From: Cytobacillus oceanisediminis
GTDB lineage: Bacteria; Bacillota; Bacilli; Bacillales; Cytobacillaceae
Length of the DNA stretch: 64,000 bases
Direction of reading: 5' to 3'
NCBI RefSeq assembly: GCF_004366035.1
Contig: NZ_SOEE01000006.1
Coordinates: 186,001 to 250,000, forward strand
Shown here: piece by piece, positions 40,363 to 49,332 of the stretch
How positions within the stretch are numbered: position 1 is the first letter of the stretch
How the letters are laid out: each line of letters opens with the position of its first letter
The notes under the pieces: generated by a model
What the model was told of the DNA's origin: nothing
Databases searched by the model: none
The model's input: only the letters and a program-made list of their open reading frames with translations
Translations under genes and position numbers: made by a program

Positions 40363-42243
40363 ATGATTGCATGCAGCGCACAGCAAGTCGGAAAAAGTTA
40401 CGGCGGAAATACAGTGTTTGAAAATATCTCCTTTGAAATCCATGAGAGGGATAGGGTTGGTTTGACAGGAAGAAATGGAAGCGGAAAAACGACTCTGTTC
40501 AAATTGCTCGCTGGAGCAGAAGTCCCGGATACCGGGAAAATTCATTGGAGAAAGGGGTGTGAGATTGGCTATCTGACACAGATTCCGGACTATCCGGCAG
40601 GTATGAAGGCAATTGATGTTTTAAAAACAGCTTTTACTTATTTGCTGGAGATGGAAAAAACGATGAAGAAAATGGAAAAGCAAATGGCGAATGAAACGGT
40701 TCCGGATCAATTAACTAAACTTATTGGAGAGTACGGAAAGCTGCAGGATCAGTTTGCACTGAACAATGGCTATGAAATGGATAGCAGGATAGACCGCATT
40801 TCAAATGGCCTCGATATCAGCAGTCTTCTGAACAAGGATTTCAGCAATCTAAGCGGTGGTGAAAAAACAAAGGTATGCCTCGCCCACATGCTGCTGAAAA
40901 GCCCGAATCTGCTTCTGCTGGATGAGCCGACCAACCACCTGGATATAAAGGCAGTCGAATGGCTGGCTGATTTTATAAAGAATTATGAAGGGACAGTAGT
41001 GCTCATTTCACATGATCGGTATTTTTTAGATGAAACGGCCAGCAGGATTCTGGATTTGGAAGATGGAGAAATCACCCTTTACCAGACAAACTATTCAGGC
41101 TTTGTAAAAGAGAAAGAGGAAAGGCTGATGAGAGAGTTTCATCAATATGAGGAACAGCAAAAAAAAATCAAGAAGATGAAGGAAGCCATCAAGAGGTTAA
41201 GAGAGTGGGCCAATCAATGCACCCCGCCTAACGCGGGCCTTCATAAACGGGCAAGCAGCATGGAAAAAGCCCTCCATCGGATGGAGAAGCTGGATCGCCC
41301 TGTATTAAACCGCAAAAAAATGAATATGGATCTTGAAGCATCGGAGCGGAGCGGAAAAGATGTGGTCTTAATGAAAGAAGTAAGCAAGTCTTTTGGGAGT
41401 AAGCACTTATTCCAAAACGTCAGCATGCACATCCAATTCCGCGACCGGACCGCTATTGTCGGTGATAATGGGACAGGGAAATCGACTTTGGTCAAAATGA
41501 TTCTGGGAGAGCTGCAACCTGATGCAGGGGAAATTCGGAGAGGGAGCAACTTGAAAGTCGGCTATTTGTCACAGCATGTTTTTGCAGATGCTGATGATCA
41601 ATCGGTAATGGACGCCTTTAGAGAAGGGCTTGCTGTAACTGAGGGAGAGGCACGCCATATTCTGGCCGGTTTCCTCTTTTATGGCTACACTGTTTTTCGT
41701 AAAGTTTCACAATTGAGCGGCGGTGAAAAAATGAGGCTTCGGCTGGCTCAGCTTATGCACAGGGATATTAACTTTCTTATTCTTGATGAACCGACCAATC
41801 ATCTGGATATCGAATCTAGAGAGGTACTCGAAGAGGCACTGGAAGGATTCAATGGAACCATTTTGGCTGTCTCCCATGACCGTTACTTTATCAATCGAAT
41901 ATTCAGCAAATTATGCTGGATTGATCAAAAAGAACTTCATTACTATGAAGGGAATTATGATCAGGCCAGAAAGAAAATGGAGGATAGATGGAAAGAAGTG
42001 ATTGAAGCTTCTGCTGTGAAAAAGGCTAAAATAGCAGCTGTTTCTCCGAAGAAAAAGGATAAAATGCAGGAAACAGCGGAATTGGAACACGCAATTGAAA
42101 AACTTGAAACAACTCTTATGAAATTAGAAACGGTTCTGGAATCGGAAATGCACCTGGAGAAACTGCAAACAATTTATAAAGAAAAAGAAGAGCTTGAAAA
42201 GAAGAGGGAAGTGCTATACGGAAAATTGGATGCTATTTTATAA
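40363..42243 (+). CDS. ABC-F family ATPase (ribosome-protection type candidate)
   Basis: A 626-aa cytoplasmic protein with two ABC domains and no membrane helices. Domain 1: Walker A GRNGSGKT, signature LSGGE, Walker B LLLLDEPTNHLD. Domain 2: GDNGTGKS, LSGGE, FLILDEPTNHLD. The linker (around residues 245-330) is long, helical and charged, with REWANQCTPPNAGLHKRASS, as in ABC-F proteins that reach into the ribosome to displace antibiotics; a C-terminal coiled coil (last ~70 residues) is also present. Drug-resistance and housekeeping ABC-F proteins (YdiF, YfmR, VmlR types) cannot be parted by reading alone, but the attenuator-like leader favours a drug-inducible one. GGAGG is 8 nt before ATG 40363. 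Confidence 0.88.
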   Translation: MIACSAQQVGKSYGGNTVFENISFEIHERDRVGLTGRNGSGKTTLFKLLAGAEVPDTGKIHWRKGCEIGYLTQIPDYPAGMKAIDVLKTAFTYLLEMEKTMKKMEKQMANETVPDQLTKLIGEYGKLQDQFALNNGYEMDSRIDRISNGLDISSLLNKDFSNLSGGEKTKVCLAHMLLKSPNLLLLDEPTNHLDIKAVEWLADFIKNYEGTVVLISHDRYFLDETASRILDLEDGEITLYQTNYSGFVKEKEERLMREFHQYEEQQKKIKKMKEAIKRLREWANQCTPPNAGLHKRASSMEKALHRMEKLDRPVLNRKKMNMDLEASERSGKDVVLMKEVSKSFGSKHLFQNVSMHIQFRDRTAIVGDNGTGKSTLVKMILGELQPDAGEIRRGSNLKVGYLSQHVFADADDQSVMDAFREGLAVTEGEARHILAGFLFYGYTVFRKVSQLSGGEKMRLRLAQLMHRDINFLILDEPTNHLDIESREVLEEALEGFNGTILAVSHDRYFINRIFSKLCWIDQKELHYYEGNYDQARKKMEDRWKEVIEASAVKKAKIAAVSPKKKDKMQETAELEHAIEKLETTLMKLETVLESEMHLEKLQTIYKEKEELEKKREVLYGKLDAIL

Positions 42244-42252
42244 TGGCAAGTG

Positions 42253-42280
42253 AAGGCTAACAAATCAGTTAGCCTTTATT
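42253..42280 (+). terminator. Intrinsic terminator after ABC-F gene
   Basis: Perfect 9-bp stem AAGGCTAAC (42253-42261) / GTTAGCCTT (42268-42276), 6-nt loop, short T tract. Confidence 0.8.
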
Positions 42281-42364
42281 TATGCATTTTATCGAATTAA
42301 TATAAATTTAATTCAAATAAACCTTCCAGTTTTCATCTATTTCATGTATAGTAATATACAAATT

Positions 42365-42457
42365 TGAATAATTATTTAAATCTGAATAATTTTATTAGAT
42401 TTCTTTTATTAATTAAGATCTTTCTAAAGAAGAAACGCTATTCAATATTGAATAATT
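42365..42457 (+). promoter_or_regulatory. Three TGAATAATT boxes, one in a 16-bp palindrome, upstream of the sigma-54 activator gene
   Basis: TGAATAATT occurs exactly at 42365-42373, 42383-42391 and 42449-42457. The first two are 18 bp apart; the third overlaps the perfect palindrome TATTCAATATTGAATA (42439-42454), just before the ribosome site. Repeated direct and inverted boxes suggest a regulator binding site, perhaps for autoregulation. The region is very AT-rich, which lowers confidence. Confidence 0.4.
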
Positions 42458-42473
42458 TTTTCGGAGGACCCAA

Positions 42474-43850
42474 ATGAACAGCTTTTTCATGGACTGGAAT
42501 AATGACAAAGAAGTCATATCTTCAATGGAAGAAGACATTATGGTAACCAATTCAGACGGCATAATTATAAAAGTCAGTAAAGGCAGCGGCAGCCATTACG
42601 GCGTTGAACCGGAATCTCTCCTTGGCGAATCTGTTTATGATCTGGAAAGAAAAGGGGTCTTCAAGCCTGCGATTACTCCTGAAGTGTTAAAGAAAAAGAA
42701 AAAAGTCATTCTGGTGCAAAAAGCCGGCTCAGGCAAAAAGATTCTGGTTACGGGTATTCCCGTATTCAATGAAACTGGACAAATCGAACATATTGTCAGC
42801 TATTCCTACGATGTTTCAGAGCTTCTTGTTATAAAAGAATATCTGAACAGTGTCGAAGAAGAAATGGCCAGGGTGAAGAGCGAGCTGGATCTCCTGCGCA
42901 ATAAGAGCATCAAAATGGATGGCATGATAGCTGACAGTCTGGCGATGAGAAATATAGCCGAAACCATCAGAAGAATCCGGGATGTAGATGTCACAGTCCT
43001 GCTCCTTGGTGAATCAGGTGTCGGAAAATCGGCTCTCGCCAAATGGATTCATCAAAACAGTACGCGAAAAGAGGGACCATTCATAGAAGTAAACTGCAGT
43101 GCCATTCCGGAATCCATCTTTGAATCTGAGTTTTTCGGGTATGAAGGCGGTGCCTTTACCGGGGCAAAAAGTAAAGGCAAAATGGGATTTGCTGAAATGG
43201 CAAAAGGAGGCACGCTATTTCTTGATGAAATTGGCGAACTTTCAGCCCATCTGCAGGCAAAGCTGCTGAAATTCATACAAGACAAGCAGTTTTATAGAGT
43301 GGGGGGAACAAAGCCTGTCCACGCAGACTTTCGGCTCCTTACGGCTACAAATAAGGATCTCGAAAAAGCAGTTGAATCCAAGGATTTCAGGCAGGACTTG
43401 TTCTTCCGGCTGAACGTGGTGCCACTGAAGATACCGCCTTTAAGGGAGAGGAAAGAGGATTTGTTTGCGCTGATTCATTATTTTCGCCACTCTATCTCCA
43501 AACGGCATAATCGGGAAAGGCAGATGGAAAGATCCCTGGTCGATCACTTGCTGCAGCTGGAATGGAAGGGAAACGTAAGAGAACTTGAAAACCTGATGGA
43601 GCGGCTTATCGTGACAAGCACAAGCCTGATGATCACGAAAGAGGACCTGCCTTATGAATACCTTATGCAAGGTAAAAAAGATAGTTTTATAGATTATCAG
43701 GGACAGTCTCTTCCGGCTATATTGGAAGATGTAGAGAAAAAAGTATTAATCAATGCAAGGAAGCGTTACCGAACCACTACTGAAATAGCGGGCGCCTTGG
43801 GGATCAGTCAGCCTTCAGTAGTAAGAAAATTAAAAAAATATGATTGTTAA
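42474..43850 (+). CDS. Sigma-54-dependent activator with N-terminal PAS-like domain
   Basis: A 458-aa enhancer-binding protein. Residues ~15-125 look like a PAS sensor (EEDIMVTNSDGIIIKVSKGS, GESVYDLE, YSYDVSEL), followed by a coiled linker, then the AAA+ domain with Walker A GESGVGKS (~178), the sigma-54-contacting GAFTGA loop (~226), Walker B GGTLFLDEIGEL, and the arginine-finger region FRQDLFFRLNV. A Fis-type HTH (TTTEIAGALGISQPSVVRKLKKY) ends the protein. All parts needed for activating sigma-54 are present. Together with the -24/-12 promoter just downstream it resembles the PAS-type GabR activator of gab genes reported in B. thuringiensis; RocR-like is the alternative. Confidence 0.92.
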   Translation: MNSFFMDWNNDKEVISSMEEDIMVTNSDGIIIKVSKGSGSHYGVEPESLLGESVYDLERKGVFKPAITPEVLKKKKKVILVQKAGSGKKILVTGIPVFNETGQIEHIVSYSYDVSELLVIKEYLNSVEEEMARVKSELDLLRNKSIKMDGMIADSLAMRNIAETIRRIRDVDVTVLLLGESGVGKSALAKWIHQNSTRKEGPFIEVNCSAIPESIFESEFFGYEGGAFTGAKSKGKMGFAEMAKGGTLFLDEIGELSAHLQAKLLKFIQDKQFYRVGGTKPVHADFRLLTATNKDLEKAVESKDFRQDLFFRLNVVPLKIPPLRERKEDLFALIHYFRHSISKRHNRERQMERSLVDHLLQLEWKGNVRELENLMERLIVTSTSLMITKEDLPYEYLMQGKKDSFIDYQGQSLPAILEDVEKKVLINARKRYRTTTEIAGALGISQPSVVRKLKKYDC

Positions 43851-43858
43851 TACATACT

Positions 43859-43875
43859 TTGGCATGAATATTGCA
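43859..43875 (+). promoter_or_regulatory. Sigma-54 (SigL) -24/-12 promoter
   Basis: TTGGCATGAATATTGCA at 43859-43875 matches the consensus YTGGCACGRNNNTTGCW at every fixed base except one (T for C). The GG and GC dinucleotides are correctly spaced. It lies between the activator stop (43850) and the aminotransferase start (43938). Confidence 0.9.
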
Positions 43876-43937
43876 TTAAAGAAAAGCAGAGCAAACATGG
43901 CATTTACCATCTAATGCAGGATTCAGGAGGGAAAAGT

Positions 43938-45257
43938 ATGAACGGAGAAAATTGGAGTCATCTTGTCGGAAACATTTCAAACTTATTGGCGCCAAGCATG
44001 GCAAAGGACCACCCGAATTTGCCGGTGGTCAAGGCGGAAGGCTGTTATTACTATGGAGTCGACGGAAAAGAGTATTTGGATTTTACATCAGGCATCGCAG
44101 TGGAAAATGTCGGACATCGCCATCCAAAGGTTGTACAGGCCATTAAAGACAGTGCAGACCAGTTGGTGCACGGTCCGTCAGGCGTTATTATCTATGAATC
44201 GATTTTGCGGCTCGCAGATGAGCTTGGAAGAATTACCCCGGGAAATCTGGATTGCTTTTTCTTTGCGAACAGCGGGACTGAGGCAATCGAAGGAGCTATT
44301 AAGCTTGCAAAGTATGTTACGCGGAGACCCTATGTTGTCTCCTTCACAGGCTGTTTCCATGGAAGGTCGATGGGGGCACTCAGTGTATCAACTTCGAAGA
44401 GCAAATACCGCAAGTTTCAGCAGCCGTCATGGCTGACCTATCAGCTTCCATATGCGGATGAGCGGGATTGCCCTTATGGTGAAGACCCTGAGGTATACTT
44501 CCCTAGAAAACTGGAAAAGGATGCTGAAACACTGTTCAAGCATCAGGTGGACCCTGAAGAGGTTGCCTGCATGATCATTGAACCGGTTCTAGGAGAAGGA
44601 GGCTATATCATTCCTCCTAAGAAATGGATGCAGAAGATCAGGGAAATCTGTGATCGGCATGGAATCCTGCTGATATTTGATGAAGTCCAAACCGGCTTTG
44701 GGCGTACTGGAGAATGGTTTGCCGCTCAGGCTTTTGATGTTGTGCCGGACATCATGGCGATTGCAAAAGGAATCGCGGCCGGACTTCCGTTAAGCGCAAC
44801 TGCAGCTTCAAAGGAACTGATGGAAAAATGGCCGCTGGGTGCTCATGGAACAACCTTCGGCGGAAATCCGATTGCCTGCTCTGCTGCTTTGGCTTCTCTT
44901 GAAGTACTAAAAACGGAGAATCTTTTGGAAAACGCAAAGCAAATGGGAGAGTATGCATTTAAGAAATTACAGAATTTAAAGTCCGAACATCCTTCAATTG
45001 GCAGTGTCAGAGGGCTGGGACTGATGATTGGCATTGAAATAATCGATCCGCAAACCGGAAAACCGGATGGAAAAGCGGTAATGGATATTCTGAACTCTTC
45101 GCTTGATAAAGGCGTCCTCTTCTATCTCTGCGGAAATTTGGGGGAAGTGATTCGGATGATTCCGCCGCTTATCGTGACAAAAGAGCAAATCGACCAGGGA
45201 CTGAAAGTATTGGAAGAAGCACTTTCAGAGCATGAAGCAGTTGTTTTCAATTCATAA
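43938..45257 (+). CDS. Class III aminotransferase (GABA aminotransferase-like)
   Basis: A 439-aa PLP enzyme of the ornithine/4-aminobutyrate aminotransferase class: [18 protein letters not shown] near the N-terminus, [34 protein letters not shown], the [18 protein letters not shown] metal of Asp for the pyridine N, and [14 protein letters not shown] with the PLP lysine, then [14 protein letters not shown]. It moves an amino group from a gamma- or omega-amino acid to 2-oxoglutarate. Control by sigma-54 fits use of an amino compound as nitrogen or carbon source. ATG 43938 has AGGAGGG 6 nt upstream; an earlier in-frame start lies in the leader. Cotranscribed with the YjiH gene (12-bp gap). Confidence 0.9.
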   Translation: MNGENWSHLVGNISNLLAPSMAKDHPNLPVVKAEGCYYYGVDGKEYLDFTSGIAVENVGHRHPKVVQAIKDSADQLVHGPSGVIIYESILRLADELGRITPGNLDCFFFANSGTEAIEGAIKLAKYVTRRPYVVSFTGCFHGRSMGALSVSTSKSKYRKFQQPSWLTYQLPYADERDCPYGEDPEVYFPRKLEKDAETLFKHQVDPEEVACMIIEPVLGEGGYIIPPKKWMQKIREICDRHGILLIFDEVQTGFGRTGEWFAAQAFDVVPDIMAIAKGIAAGLPLSATAASKELMEKWPLGAHGTTFGGNPIACSAALASLEVLKTENLLENAKQMGEYAFKKLQNLKSEHPSIGSVRGLGLMIGIEIIDPQTGKPDGKAVMDILNSSLDKGVLFYLCGNLGEVIRMIPPLIVTKEQIDQGLKVLEEALSEHEAVVFNS

Positions 45258-45269
45258 GGAGGTATAAGA

Positions 45270-46637
45270 ATGAAAGCTGAGACAAGGATTAAGCCCCAGG
45301 CTGCCACAGGAGAGTATTGGAAATTTATCATTCCATCATTAATTGGGTCGCTCCTATTTCTGGTTCCAGTTAAATTTCAGGGAGACGTAACGATTGGTGT
45401 TGGGATTTTAGCATCACTATTAGGCAATGCGTTCAGTGAACAGATGCCTGCCATTATCATTTTCATTTTAGGAATATCGGTTATTTTTTCCACCCTGACA
45501 AAAGCAGCAAAACCGGCATTTATACTGGATAATAAGTTTTTAAAAGGATTATTTGATACCGGCATTTTTGGATTAACCATGAGAATCCTTGGATTTGCAG
45601 TAGGAATCATGACTTTGTTTGAGGTCGGGCCTGAATTTATCTGGTCACGGAATACAGGCGGGGTGGTACTTTACGACCTGGCTCCCGTTTTGCTTACGTG
45701 GTTCCTGTTTGCCGGCATCCTTCTGCCGCTTTTAGTTGAATTTGGATTAATGGAGTTCATTGGGGCACTTGTCCAAAAGTTTATGAGGCCATTTTTTACA
45801 CTTCCCGGACGGTCCTCCATCGATTGCCTTGCTTCCTGGATGGGTGCCGGAACAGTAGGTGTTTTAGTTACAACGAAGCAATATGATGAAGGGTTTTACA
45901 CAAAAAGAGAAGCGGCGGTCATTGCAACAACCTTTTCGATTGCATCTGTTGCTTTCAGCCTTGTCGTTGCGAATGTGGTTGGCCTTGGCCATTTATTCAT
46001 CCCTTTTTACTTAACCGTATCTGCTGCATGTGTCGTGGCAGCATTGATTATGCCAAGAATTCCGCCATTATCCCGGAAGCCGGATACTTATTATGAGCCA
46101 GTAGGACAGCAGATTGATGAAACCATTCCAGAAGGGGTTTCGAAATTGAAATGGGGATTGGAGCAGGCAATTGATAAAGCCAGGAATGCCCCAGGTCCCA
46201 AAAAGCTATTAACCAATGGCATTGAAACCGTTTTGGATATTTGGATGGGCCTGATTCCGCTTGTTATGAGCCTGGGAGCAGCAGCCCTGATCATTGCGGA
46301 ATACACGCCTGCATTTGAGTTTATTTCATACCCGCTCATTCCTGTTTTGGAGTTTATGCAATTGCCGGAAGCAGGAGCAGCAGCACAAACCATGCTTGTT
46401 GGCTTTGCTGATATGTTCCTTCCGGCCGTCATCGGAAGCGGGATTGAGAGCGAGCTGACAAGATTTGTCGTTGCTGGCCTGTCATTAACACAATTAGTAT
46501 ACATGTCTGAAATCGGGATCCTGATCCTGCGTTCAAACATTCCGCTGAGCTTTTTGGATTTATTCGTCATTTTTATTGAAAGAACGGTTATTACTTTACC
46601 TGTTATTGTACTGATTGCACATATTTTTGTATTTTAG
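45270..46637 (+). CDS. YjiH family membrane transporter (nucleoside-recognition/GATE fold)
   Basis: A 455-aa protein with about ten membrane helices. The first GATE-type segment holds LPGRSSIDCLASWMGAGTVGVLVTTKQYDEGFYTKREAAVIATTF-like residues around 178-222, and the second has GFADMFLPAVIGSGIESELTRFVVAGLSLTQLVYMSEIG. YjiH proteins have no settled substrate; being in a sigma-54 operon with an aminotransferase, uptake or export of the amino substrate or its product is inferred. AAGGAGG lies 9 nt before ATG. A long stem terminator closes the operon. Confidence 0.85.
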   Translation: MKAETRIKPQAATGEYWKFIIPSLIGSLLFLVPVKFQGDVTIGVGILASLLGNAFSEQMPAIIIFILGISVIFSTLTKAAKPAFILDNKFLKGLFDTGIFGLTMRILGFAVGIMTLFEVGPEFIWSRNTGGVVLYDLAPVLLTWFLFAGILLPLLVEFGLMEFIGALVQKFMRPFFTLPGRSSIDCLASWMGAGTVGVLVTTKQYDEGFYTKREAAVIATTFSIASVAFSLVVANVVGLGHLFIPFYLTVSAACVVAALIMPRIPPLSRKPDTYYEPVGQQIDETIPEGVSKLKWGLEQAIDKARNAPGPKKLLTNGIETVLDIWMGLIPLVMSLGAAALIIAEYTPAFEFISYPLIPVLEFMQLPEAGAAAQTMLVGFADMFLPAVIGSGIESELTRFVVAGLSLTQLVYMSEIGILILRSNIPLSFLDLFVIFIERTVITLPVIVLIAHIFVF

Positions 46638-46640
46638 TTG

Positions 46641-46676
46641 AAAGGAGGGCGGCATATAGCCAGCCCTCCTTTTCGT
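46641..46676 (+). terminator. Intrinsic terminator of the sigma-54 operon
   Basis: 10-bp stem AAAGGAGGGC (46641-46650) / GCCCTCCTTT (46663-46672), inner GGC/GCC pairs. Confidence 0.9.
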
Positions 46677-46772
46677 TATATTAATTTTCTTAAAAGTTCC
46701 AAAAGGGCAATATATTTACGGGGCATGTCTCATATCTTATATTAGAATCTGCATTATATAAGGAGAGGCGTA

Positions 46773-48098
46773 ATGAGTAAATTCTTCAAAGGAGTCATAT
46801 TGCTTGCACTGGCTGCTTTTGCAAGCGAATGTATAGAGTTTGTGGTGAATATGGTGCTCGCCCGGGAACTTGGGGAGAGGGGACTGGGCATGTACATGTC
46901 GATTTTGCCGACCATATTTTTGATAGTGCTGCTGGCTAGTTTTGAGCTTCCGATCTCTATTTCCAAGTTCATAGCTGAAAAGGATAAAAGGTTTCATCTC
47001 AGCATGCTCCATCATGTCATCAAGCTGACCATTATCTTTACAGCGGTGTTGGTTCCGATTGCAGCGGCAATCATTCCAGTTGTCAGTGTCTTTAATGAGT
47101 ACCACCCGCTGCTGAGGTGGGTGGTGATTGGGTTCATCCCAATCGTGTCATTTTCCTCGATTGCCAGAGGCTTTTTCATGGGGAAGCATCAGATGGGGAA
47201 AATTGCAGCCTCCAATTTTCTGCGCAAATCCGTTCAGCTTCTGCTGCTCGTGGTTCTTTATCAGGCCTTTCAATTTGATGTCAATACAGCAGTTTTTATT
47301 GCATTTTGTACGTTTGTAGGAAGTGAGATTGTTGTTTTTCTCTATTTGCTGAACATGTTTATTATCCAGTATCAGCGCATTAAAAAAGAGCCATCTGAGT
47401 TTGTAAGCGGAAGAAGTGTGAGGCAGAACCTAATCTCTGTCTCAGTGCCGACGACTGCTTTGAGAGTTTTCCATGCCCTGACACATGCTGTTCAGCCATT
47501 CTTGATTAAGGGGGCGCTTTTAAAGGCAGGAGTGCCGGGAGAAATTGCAACAGAACATTTTGGAATGCTTGCTGGTGTGGCCATGACGATTGGTTTTTTT
47601 CCATCCTTCATTGCCCATTCGTTTTTAATCATGCTGATTCCGACAGTCTCTAAAGAATATGCGGATGAAAATCTGGAGGAACTTCGGAGACTTCTTCAGC
47701 AGGTATTCTTTGTCACCTTTTTATACGGGATTCCATCGGTCATTTTATTCTATTTTTTTGCACGGCCGCTGACCGAGGTGTTTTTCCACTCCACAGATGC
47801 AGCCGTGTATTTGCAGCTGCTGTGGCCATTTTTTCTGCTCCACTTTTTCATTATTCCGATGCAGGCCTATTTAATCGGCCTGGGTCTGATGAAAGATGCG
47901 TTCTATCATTCAGTCTGGTCAACCGTTGTTTCATTTACAGCCATGTTCGTGCTTGGTTCGATGCACAGCCTGCAGATGGACGGGATTATAATGGGCATGA
48001 ATATGGGAGCTGTCCTCCTGGCCATGATGCATTATGTAACAGTATGCAGAAAAATTGGCCTGACACTCTATCTTTCGCCAGCCAAGCAGTTTAACTGA
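46773..48098 (+). CDS. MOP-superfamily flippase, SpoVB/YkvU-like
   Basis: A 441-aa protein with 12-14 membrane helices. It begins with the polysaccharide/lipid II flippase pattern FFKGVILLALAAFASECIEFVVNMVLARELGERGLGMYMSILP, and later SVPTTALRVFHALTHAVQPFLIKGALLKAGVP. Length and N-terminus fit the spore-cortex protein group SpoVB/YkvU rather than MurJ. Such proteins are thought to move lipid-linked cell-wall or cortex precursors, or otherwise act at the spore membrane. AGGAG 9 nt before ATG. Convergent with the next gene across a shared terminator. Confidence 0.85.
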   Translation: MSKFFKGVILLALAAFASECIEFVVNMVLARELGERGLGMYMSILPTIFLIVLLASFELPISISKFIAEKDKRFHLSMLHHVIKLTIIFTAVLVPIAAAIIPVVSVFNEYHPLLRWVVIGFIPIVSFSSIARGFFMGKHQMGKIAASNFLRKSVQLLLLVVLYQAFQFDVNTAVFIAFCTFVGSEIVVFLYLLNMFIIQYQRIKKEPSEFVSGRSVRQNLISVSVPTTALRVFHALTHAVQPFLIKGALLKAGVPGEIATEHFGMLAGVAMTIGFFPSFIAHSFLIMLIPTVSKEYADENLEELRRLLQQVFFVTFLYGIPSVILFYFFARPLTEVFFHSTDAAVYLQLLWPFFLLHFFIIPMQAYLIGLGLMKDAFYHSVWSTVVSFTAMFVLGSMHSLQMDGIIMGMNMGAVLLAMMHYVTVCRKIGLTLYLSPAKQFN

Positions 48099-48105
48099 AA
48101 ATGAG

Positions 48106-48140
48106 AAAGCATCTCCTGTATGGGCAGATGCTTTATTCTT
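48106..48140. terminator. Bidirectional terminator after the flippase gene
   Basis: 9-bp stem AAAGCATCT (48106-48114) / AGATGCTTT (48126-48134), extended by CC/GG inside the loop; partly overlaps the end of the minus-strand gene. Confidence 0.75.
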
Positions 48141-48807
48141 TTTCCTCAATTTTTTTCCCGAATTTGCTCTCAATCGTTTGTTCATCTCCGTACAGGATAA
48201 TATGATCACCCTCTTGGAGGTCCGTAACAAGCCGGTCCTTTCTGATCTTTATTTCACCTCTTTGGATATACAGCACATTGATATCTTCGTCTTCTTCAAT
48301 CAATTCCCTTAATTCTTTATCAATGAAATCGCATGATTCATTGATGGTATAGTCCAAGACATGATCAGTATCATCCGTGAGCAGTGCTTCTCTTATCGGG
48401 AGATCGCGAAAATCAAAATGTTCTTCGAGTTCATGCTCCAGTTTCTCTGAAAGATAATCTTTAACCTTTGGCATTTTTAATAGAAAAATAATGATTATAA
48501 GGACACCGGCTGCAATAGAAATCTTGGCCGTATAGAATGCATCTGAAAGAAGGTTGCTTATGGCTGATATGATCACCGCCAATGAGAATGCCCCAAACAA
48601 AATTAAAAAAGCGCCAACTCTCCTGCGGATTGGATGGTCAATAATCAGCTCCGATTCACCTGTAGTAAATCCCGTTCCTGTAAGCATGCTGATAACCTGG
48701 AATCTTGCAATATTCCTATCAAGCCCTGTGTATGTAAAAATCAGCGTATTAATTTCGATAACAGCCAAAACGATTCCCAAATAAATCAGGATGAATAGAA
48801 CACCCAT
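48133..48807 (-). CDS. Membrane protein with C-terminal TrkA-C (RCK_C) domain
   Basis: A 224-aa protein: three membrane helices in residues 1-112, then a TrkA-C domain (DEDINVLYIQRGEIKIRKDRLVTDLQEGDHIILYGDE). Between helices 1 and 2 is ISMLTGTGFTTGESELI, which recalls the TGFTT-type pore loops of Trk/Ktr potassium transporters, although a full transporter has many more helices. It may be a small regulatory or channel-like subunit gated by a bound nucleotide; function unknown. GGAGG 7 nt before ATG. Confidence 0.75.
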   Translation of the reverse strand: MGVLFILIYLGIVLAVIEINTLIFTYTGLDRNIARFQVISMLTGTGFTTGESELIIDHPIRRRVGAFLILFGAFSLAVIISAISNLLSDAFYTAKISIAAGVLIIIIFLLKMPKVKDYLSEKLEHELEEHFDFRDLPIREALLTDDTDHVLDYTINESCDFIDKELRELIEEDEDINVLYIQRGEIKIRKDRLVTDLQEGDHIILYGDEQTIESKFGKKIEEKE

Positions 48808-48835
48808 CTTGCTTCCTCCAAAAATTTAAAATTAT

Positions 48836-48865
48836 GTAAAAAACCTAAGGAAGCCAGTCCTTAGG
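48836..48865 (-). terminator. Terminator for the 87-aa minus-strand gene
   Basis: 8-bp perfect stem CCTAAGGA (48844-48851) / TCCTTAGG (48858-48865), followed on the minus strand by six T's (48838-48843). Confidence 0.85.
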
Positions 48866-49129
48866 TCATTGCTGTACGGTTTCGTTATAGTAATTCACTG
48901 AATACATGGCACCTTCGTCAACCATCTTATTATCTTCAATATTATGCGGGTCCAGATGGCCAAGCTTTTCTGATGGCACTGTATCATTTAGGAAGCGGTC
49001 AGGAAGCATGCCCTTCATTTTAACTGCAAGAGACTGAACTTTATTTCGATTGTTTTTGCTTGCCAATAATAATATGCTCGTAATGCCAACGCCTGCTAAC
49101 AGATATGGATTTAATGGACGAGAATCCAT
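48866..49129 (-). CDS. Small membrane-anchored protein (87 aa), unrecognised
   Basis: One N-terminal hydrophobic helix (NPYLLAGVGITSILLLA), then a basic stretch (SKNNRNKVQSLAVKMKGM) and an acidic, Asn-rich tail ending YSVNYYNETVQQ. The AAAGGAGG site is 10 nt before ATG and a terminator touches the stop, so it is a real gene. It looks like a signal-anchored surface or spore protein; no family recognised. It may be read together with neither neighbour, because a terminator separates it from the TrkA-C gene. Confidence 0.7.
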   Translation of the reverse strand: MDSRPLNPYLLAGVGITSILLLASKNNRNKVQSLAVKMKGMLPDRFLNDTVPSEKLGHLDPHNIEDNKMVDEGAMYSVNYYNETVQQ

Positions 49130-49332
49130 GATTATGCTCCTCCTTTAACCAATTTGATTTGTATTTCTTGTTCTATATTTACCCGGCATAATTAAATGCA
49201 AACATTTAGTATTTATTACATTGTTTCCAGTGCTAGAAATATTTACACCTTATGAATGGTTTTATTCAGGCGGAAAGAAGGGAATTATGTATTAAATATA
49301 AAAAGGATACGATGTCAGGAAGGTAGATGGGG

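Noticed and set aside
43700-43858. Upstream activator site for the sigma-54 promoter within the end of the activator gene
   Set aside because: No convincing inverted repeat could be found by eye in this stretch.
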